A stretch of DNA of 64,000 nucleotides, from the NCBI RefSeq assembly GCF_016785085.1, contig NZ_JAENHO010000017.1:1-64000 (forward strand), given 5' to 3'. Below are positions 60,261 through 64,000 of this stretch, one piece after another; positions within the stretch are counted from its first letter, which is position 1, and each line of letters begins with the position of its first letter. The translations under genes were made by a program, and so were the position numbers. The DNA is from Paractinoplanes lichenicola (lineage in GTDB: Bacteria > Actinomycetota > Actinomycetes > Mycobacteriales > Micromonosporaceae). Below the pieces are notes generated by a model that was not told the origin of the DNA, ran no database searches, and saw only the letters and a list, made by a program, of their open reading frames with translations.

Positions 60261-62837
60261 TCAGCCGACCACGAACGGTACGGTCGTCACCGGCGACCGG
60301 GAGCCGTCGGTGAACTCCCGCTGCACGTACAGGGTGTGCTCGCCCGCACGCTCGGGCGTGTACGAGGCCACGGTCTCCCAGGCCGACCAGTCGTACTCGA
60401 CCTCCTGCACCGGATCGCCGTCGACGTGCCACAGGAACTTCGTGGTCACGTCGGTCAGGTCCCAGGCCGAGAAGCCGAACTGGCCGGGGATGCCGGGCCC
60501 GCCCGGGTCGTAGGCCCACGTGCTGCTGACCTCGACGCCCGGATTCTGCGACGGCACCAGGAAGGCGTTGGTCTGCGACGCCGTGCCGTCGGCGGTCAGG
60601 CCGGCCACCCTGACCACGATCTCACCGGCGTCCACGGGGACGTCGTAGGTGACCGTCGTCGTGCCGCCGGCGCCGGCCGGGACGGTCTGCTCGGGGCCGC
60701 CGGAGACCGAATACCGGAACGAGGTCGTGCCCGGCACCCCCGCGGTGAAGGTCAGCGACACCGGGCGGCCCAGCACCGCGGCCTCGCCGAACGGGCCCTT
60801 GGCGGCGACCCGCGGGGCCGAACTGACCGGGATGACCACCTCGGCCGGCGGCGACAGCGACCCGTCGGCCCGCTTCACCCACACCCGGAGAACGAGATCT
60901 CCGGCCCGCTCGGCCACCACCTCGAAGCTGTTCGAGAGACCGGTCGTCTGCTGCGGGCCGCCGTCGAGGCTGTAGACGAGGGCGGCTGCGTCCGGCAGGT
61001 AGGTCCAGACCCAGACGGGAATCGGTTCACCCACGTGATGCTCGAAGCCATACACGCCCACCTCCGGCCGCAGCGCGATGACCGAGAACGACAGCGAGGC
61101 CGGCTGCGAGCGGTGGCCCGACTCGTCCACCGACGACACGGTGATCCCGAAGGAGCCACCACGGTCGGGTGTCCACACCAGCACGGCCCGGCCGTCCGCA
61201 TCGGCCTCGACGGTCTTCTCGTCGCCGCCGGCGAACTGGTAGACGTACGACACGACGCCGGTGGTGCGCGGGGCGAAGGTGAACGACCCGGGAACCCCCT
61301 CGACCGGGTCCTTCGTCCAGTCGAAGTCGGCCGAGGTGATCTTCGGGGCGTCAGAAACCGTGACCTGCACGGTCTCGGCGCCGATCATCTTGCTTCCCGC
61401 GTACGCCCGGGCCACGACCGTCTTGGTGCCGACGCTCGTGAACACCACGTCGTCCGCGGCCTTGCCGTCGACCGCGGCCAGCCGCTTCTCGGGGCCGCCG
61501 TCCACGGCGTACCCGAGATCGGTCGTCTCGGGCAGGCGCGAGGAGAGGGTGACGCGACTGGTCAGGCCGACGCCGGCGACGTCGACGAACACGAACGGCG
61601 CGGAGTTGCGCACCTGGTAGCGGTATTCGACGAACGGCCCACGATTGCCGGCCGCGTCGCGGGCGGCCACCTCGAGCCGGCCGCTGCCCCATCGGCTGGG
61701 CGTGATGGTGACCTTGGCCCGGCCGCCGGGGTGGTTGGCGGTGACCCGCTCGAGCAGCCCGCCGTCCATGCCGCCCCAGTCGAAGCCGACCACGTCGACG
61801 TCACCGGCCGCGTCGAATACGAACGTGCCCGGCACACCGGGACCGCCCGTGCCCGGGTAGTCGTTGCTCGGATACTGCTTCGAGGAGACGATCGGGGTGA
61901 CCGCCGGGGCGATCGTGTCGACGGTGAAGTAGCAGGTCTTCCCCCACGCACCGGCGTCGTCGTAGTCCTCACCGCGTGCGGTCCAGGCGACCACCGTGCC
62001 GTCCGCGAGCCCGCTCAGGCTCAGGTTCGGCGACGAGGACTCGCGGCGCTCGTCCGGGCGATCGACCGGCCAGTACGCGTACCGGGTCTGCGGGTGGTCG
62101 TTGGGGTCGGCGTCCGTGACCGTGGCCTGCACCTGGATCCGGGACCCGGCCGTGGGGTGCTTCGCGAGCGTGCCGCAGCCCCCGTCCGGATACTTGAGCT
62201 TGAGCCCGCTCACCTTGGGCGCGTGGTTGGCCGCGAAGCTCATCCGCGCCTGGGCCATCGTCCGGCCGACCGTGGCGTCACCCTCGCTGCCGGCCTTGAT
62301 CCGCACCCCGAGCGTCAGGGTCTTCTCGCCGCGCGCGAACGCGGCTTGGATCGCCGGGATCATGTCGATTCCCATGTACGCCCCGGGGCAGATCGTGGTG
62401 CCGCTGCCGTAGGACCGCTCGCCGAGCAGCTCCAGCTCCTTCGGCGTGTGCTGCCAGGTGGTGGTCGAGGTGACCGGTTTGGTGCGCCACACCTCGATCG
62501 GGGCGAGCCGCGAACAGTCCACGACCGTACGCTCGGTGGTGTAGAACGTGACCCGGTGCAGCACCTGGCCCTTGAGCTGAGTCAGGTCGAAGGTGAAGTA
62601 GGCCCGGCCGGTGTGCTTGAGCCCGGACGGATCCGCGCTGCTGCCGATCAGGTAGTCGCCGTCCGGATCCGGGTTCGGCGTCGACGGCTGCGCCTTGTCG
62701 ACGTAGGACCAGCCCTTGAGCGGAACGCTCCCGTAGGTCTCGGCCTGGGCCGGCCCGGTCGCGAGTCCGACGAGGACAGTAGTGGCGGTCAGCGTGGCGG
62801 CGGCCGCTGACAGCAGCGCACGTACGGTGCGATTCAT
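60261..62837 (-). CDS. large secreted DNRLRE/Ig-like-domain protein
   Basis: This 858-aa exported protein has a signal peptide (about 1-32, GPAQAE), then a DNRLRE-type beta domain (about 33-190: HTGRAYFTFDLTQLKG...VWRTKPVTSTTTWQHTP). A series of six or so beta-sandwich repeats of roughly 90-110 residues follows (markers: YDDAGAWGKTCYFTVD, PGVPGTFVFDA, VEGVPGSFTFAP, GEPIPVWVW, GIPGQFGFSAWD). The repeated P-G-x-P-G-x-F-x-F motif resembles a bacterial Ig-like domain. GGGGAGAA precedes ATG 62837. It is probably a cell-surface or matrix protein with no enzymatic motif seen. Confidence 0.82.
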   Translation of the reverse strand: MNRTVRALLSAAAATLTATTVLVGLATGPAQAETYGSVPLKGWSYVDKAQPSTPNPDPDGDYLIGSSADPSGLKHTGRAYFTFDLTQLKGQVLHRVTFYTTERTVVDCSRLAPIEVWRTKPVTSTTTWQHTPKELELLGERSYGSGTTICPGAYMGIDMIPAIQAAFARGEKTLTLGVRIKAGSEGDATVGRTMAQARMSFAANHAPKVSGLKLKYPDGGCGTLAKHPTAGSRIQVQATVTDADPNDHPQTRYAYWPVDRPDERRESSSPNLSLSGLADGTVVAWTARGEDYDDAGAWGKTCYFTVDTIAPAVTPIVSSKQYPSNDYPGTGGPGVPGTFVFDAAGDVDVVGFDWGGMDGGLLERVTANHPGGRAKVTITPSRWGSGRLEVAARDAAGNRGPFVEYRYQVRNSAPFVFVDVAGVGLTSRVTLSSRLPETTDLGYAVDGGPEKRLAAVDGKAADDVVFTSVGTKTVVARAYAGSKMIGAETVQVTVSDAPKITSADFDWTKDPVEGVPGSFTFAPRTTGVVSYVYQFAGGDEKTVEADADGRAVLVWTPDRGGSFGITVSSVDESGHRSQPASLSFSVIALRPEVGVYGFEHHVGEPIPVWVWTYLPDAAALVYSLDGGPQQTTGLSNSFEVVAERAGDLVLRVWVKRADGSLSPPAEVVIPVSSAPRVAAKGPFGEAAVLGRPVSLTFTAGVPGTTSFRYSVSGGPEQTVPAGAGGTTTVTYDVPVDAGEIVVRVAGLTADGTASQTNAFLVPSQNPGVEVSSTWAYDPGGPGIPGQFGFSAWDLTDVTTKFLWHVDGDPVQEVEYDWSAWETVASYTPERAGEHTLYVQREFTDGSRSPVTTVPFVVG

Positions 62838-62968
62838 GTGTTCTCCCCGTTGCCCCCGATCTTCTGCGTCGCGGGGGCGCCGGAGCTTAACATCGATGAT
62901 TTTGACTTGCGGACCGGATTTTCCGTCGTGGACGATCTTCTCGAGCACACCCCGGAAGGCAGCCCGTC

Positions 62969-63643
62969 ATGGCGATCACCCCGGCCCACCTGGCCGTCGA
63001 GCATCTCGACCTGCCCCTGCTGCGCGACCTGCTCGACGCGGGCCAGGACGTCGAGGACGACAACGGCGACGGCTGGACGCTGCTGCGGCACGCCATCGAC
63101 GTCGAGATCGACGGCTTCCACCAGGGCGGCGGCCCGCTTCAGGTCGACGCGACCGCCCTGCTGCTGGCCCGCGGCGCCGACCCGCTGCGGATCGGCGAGC
63201 GCAACTCGACCCCCGTGTGGGAGGCCGAGTCGCGGGGCCACTGGCTCGCCGCCGAACTGCTGCGGGCGTGGGTGCTCAGCGGCTGGATCGGGCGCCGGAT
63301 CGAGGCCGTGACCGAGGCGCGGCACTGGTTCGAGGGACGGCGGGACGGCGACGCCGAGAGCCTGCTGCATTTCTGGCTGACCTTCGAGGGCGGCGTGACG
63401 GTCCAGGTGCACGGGATGGGCGACCATTTGCTGCTGTCCCCGCTCTCCCCGTACCCGTCCTACGCGATGGACGAGCACGGGGAGACCCGGGTCGAGCCGG
63501 CGCACAAGCCCGACCGGCTGGCCTCCCTGACCGGGCGGCGGCTGCTCGGCGGCTCCCTGAACTCGTCGACGCTTCGGCTGGAGTCCGAGGACGGCGAGCT
63601 CACGATCAGGGTCGAGGCCGACGAGTGGGTCTTCGGTCCCTGA
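62969..63643 (+). CDS. ankyrin-repeat-like protein, 224 aa
   Basis: The N-terminal 90 residues hold two ankyrin-like helices (AITPAHLAVEHLDLPLLRDLLDAGQDVEDDNGDGWTLLRHAID, then ATALLLARGADPLRI). The C-terminal part is a beta-rich domain (LHFWLTFEGGVTVQVHGMGDHLLLS...STLRLESEDGELTIRVEADEW) seen in actinobacterial orphan proteins. The protein is cytoplasmic, with no signal. GGAAGG precedes ATG 62969. The function is unknown; protein-protein contact is likely. Confidence 0.82.
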   Translation: MAITPAHLAVEHLDLPLLRDLLDAGQDVEDDNGDGWTLLRHAIDVEIDGFHQGGGPLQVDATALLLARGADPLRIGERNSTPVWEAESRGHWLAAELLRAWVLSGWIGRRIEAVTEARHWFEGRRDGDAESLLHFWLTFEGGVTVQVHGMGDHLLLSPLSPYPSYAMDEHGETRVEPAHKPDRLASLTGRRLLGGSLNSSTLRLESEDGELTIRVEADEWVFGP

Positions 63644-63676
63644 CCCCGCGCTCCGGGGCCGCAACCGCGAGGCGGG

Positions 63677-64000
63677 TTATCTCCGCAGGGTGAAGCTGAA
63701 GTCGCTGGAGGACCTCCCGGTCAGGCGGTGGGGTGAGGACAGGGTGCCGTCGGCGAGCCGGCGGTGGATCTCGGATCGGGAGACCTCCAGGCCGACCGCG
63801 AGCAGCGTGGTCAGCCGGAGCGGAATCCGCTGAGCGAAACGCACCGACGTGTGGATCACCGGGGACGGGCAGTCCTCGGTCTTCTCGATCGTCCACGCGT
63901 CGTCCCAGTCCAGCGTCACGTTGTTGCGGCGCTGCAGGGCCGGGTCGGTCAGCAGCTCGGCGGCCAGGGTGACGTCGTTGTCGTGGAAGCGGTCGAGCAT
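63677..64000 (-). CDS. DUF1062-like protein, C-terminal part (cut by window edge)
   Basis: The 107 visible residues match the C-terminal half of DUF1062 as I recall it: a FHDNDVTLAAELLTDPALQRRNNVTLDW segment, then an S4-like helix pair RLTTLLAVGLEVSRSEIHRRLADGTL. The N-terminal zinc-ribbon part would lie beyond 64000, so the ATG at 63998-64000 is probably internal and the gene is partial here. Function unknown; the S4-like part may bind nucleic acid. Confidence 0.6.
   Translation of the reverse strand: MLDRFHDNDVTLAAELLTDPALQRRNNVTLDWDDAWTIEKTEDCPSPVIHTSVRFAQRIPLRLTTLLAVGLEVSRSEIHRRLADGTLSSPHRLTGRSSSDFSFTLRR

Overview
This 64 kb window is very GC-rich, tightly packed and rich in GTG starts, 4-base start/stop overlaps and leaderless starts. 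It carries gylCAB-like glycerol genes under an IclR regulator, a fungalysin-type protease, SigE-family and ECF sigma factors, a GAF-SpoIIE phosphatase and a zinc-independent L31. This fits a filamentous or sporulating actinomycete. The frequent CCGTACGG/CGTACG words suggest Micromonosporaceae (Actinoplanes-like), but that placement is inference. I saw no rRNA, tRNA, CRISPR, transposase or phage genes, so the window reads as chromosomal accessory and metabolic DNA.

Layout, left to right. (1) 1-3.2 kb: a STAND-like AAA ATPase whose frame runs back through an 18-bp tandem repeat to the window edge. (2) 3.2-9.7 kb: glycerol locus (glycerol kinase and IclR regulator leftward; glpF-glpK-glpD rightward) around a perfect palindrome. 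(3) 9.8-16 kb: a secreted protein, a MarR-controlled flavin oxidoreductase pair, a lipoprotein polysaccharide deacetylase, an F420-type reductase and an alpha/beta-hydrolase/LuxR fusion with no nucleophile serine. (4) 16-22.7 kb: M36 protease, small alarmone synthetase, M48 membrane protease, quinone reductase. (5) 22.7-27.2 kb: MFS exporter with divergent TetR-SDR-GNAT genes around a 24-bp palindrome, then small genes. (6) 27.3-29.3 kb: an ECF sigma factor overlapping a membrane CHASE-domain protein, a possible new sensor/anti-sigma pair. (7) 29.3-34 kb: L31B coupled to a two-component system, and a GAF-GAF-SpoIIE phosphatase. (8) 34-43.5 kb: flavodoxin-like protein, cyclase plus TPP enzyme, MoeA-like protein, MFS, SigE-family sigma with a bitopic partner, FAD monooxygenase, lipoprotein.

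(9) 43.5-57 kb is the most unusual part. It holds two ammonia-lyase-fold (HAL/PAL) proteins, and both lack the Ala-Ser-Gly triad that forms the MIO cofactor. The first is coupled to an ornithine-cyclodeaminase-like gene, faces an RpiR regulator and has a 13-residue repeat array inserted in its core. The second sits between an amidohydrolase plus thiol-dioxygenase operon (with two LacI-type operators upstream) and a complete OpuC-type quaternary-amine ABC importer. One reading is uptake and breakdown of a betaine-type, perhaps sulfur-containing, compound.

(10) 57-64 kb: a second hydrolase/LuxR fusion with an intact nucleophile, a methyltransferase, argG, a large secreted DNRLRE/Ig-like protein, an ankyrin-type protein, and a DUF1062-like gene cut by the right edge.
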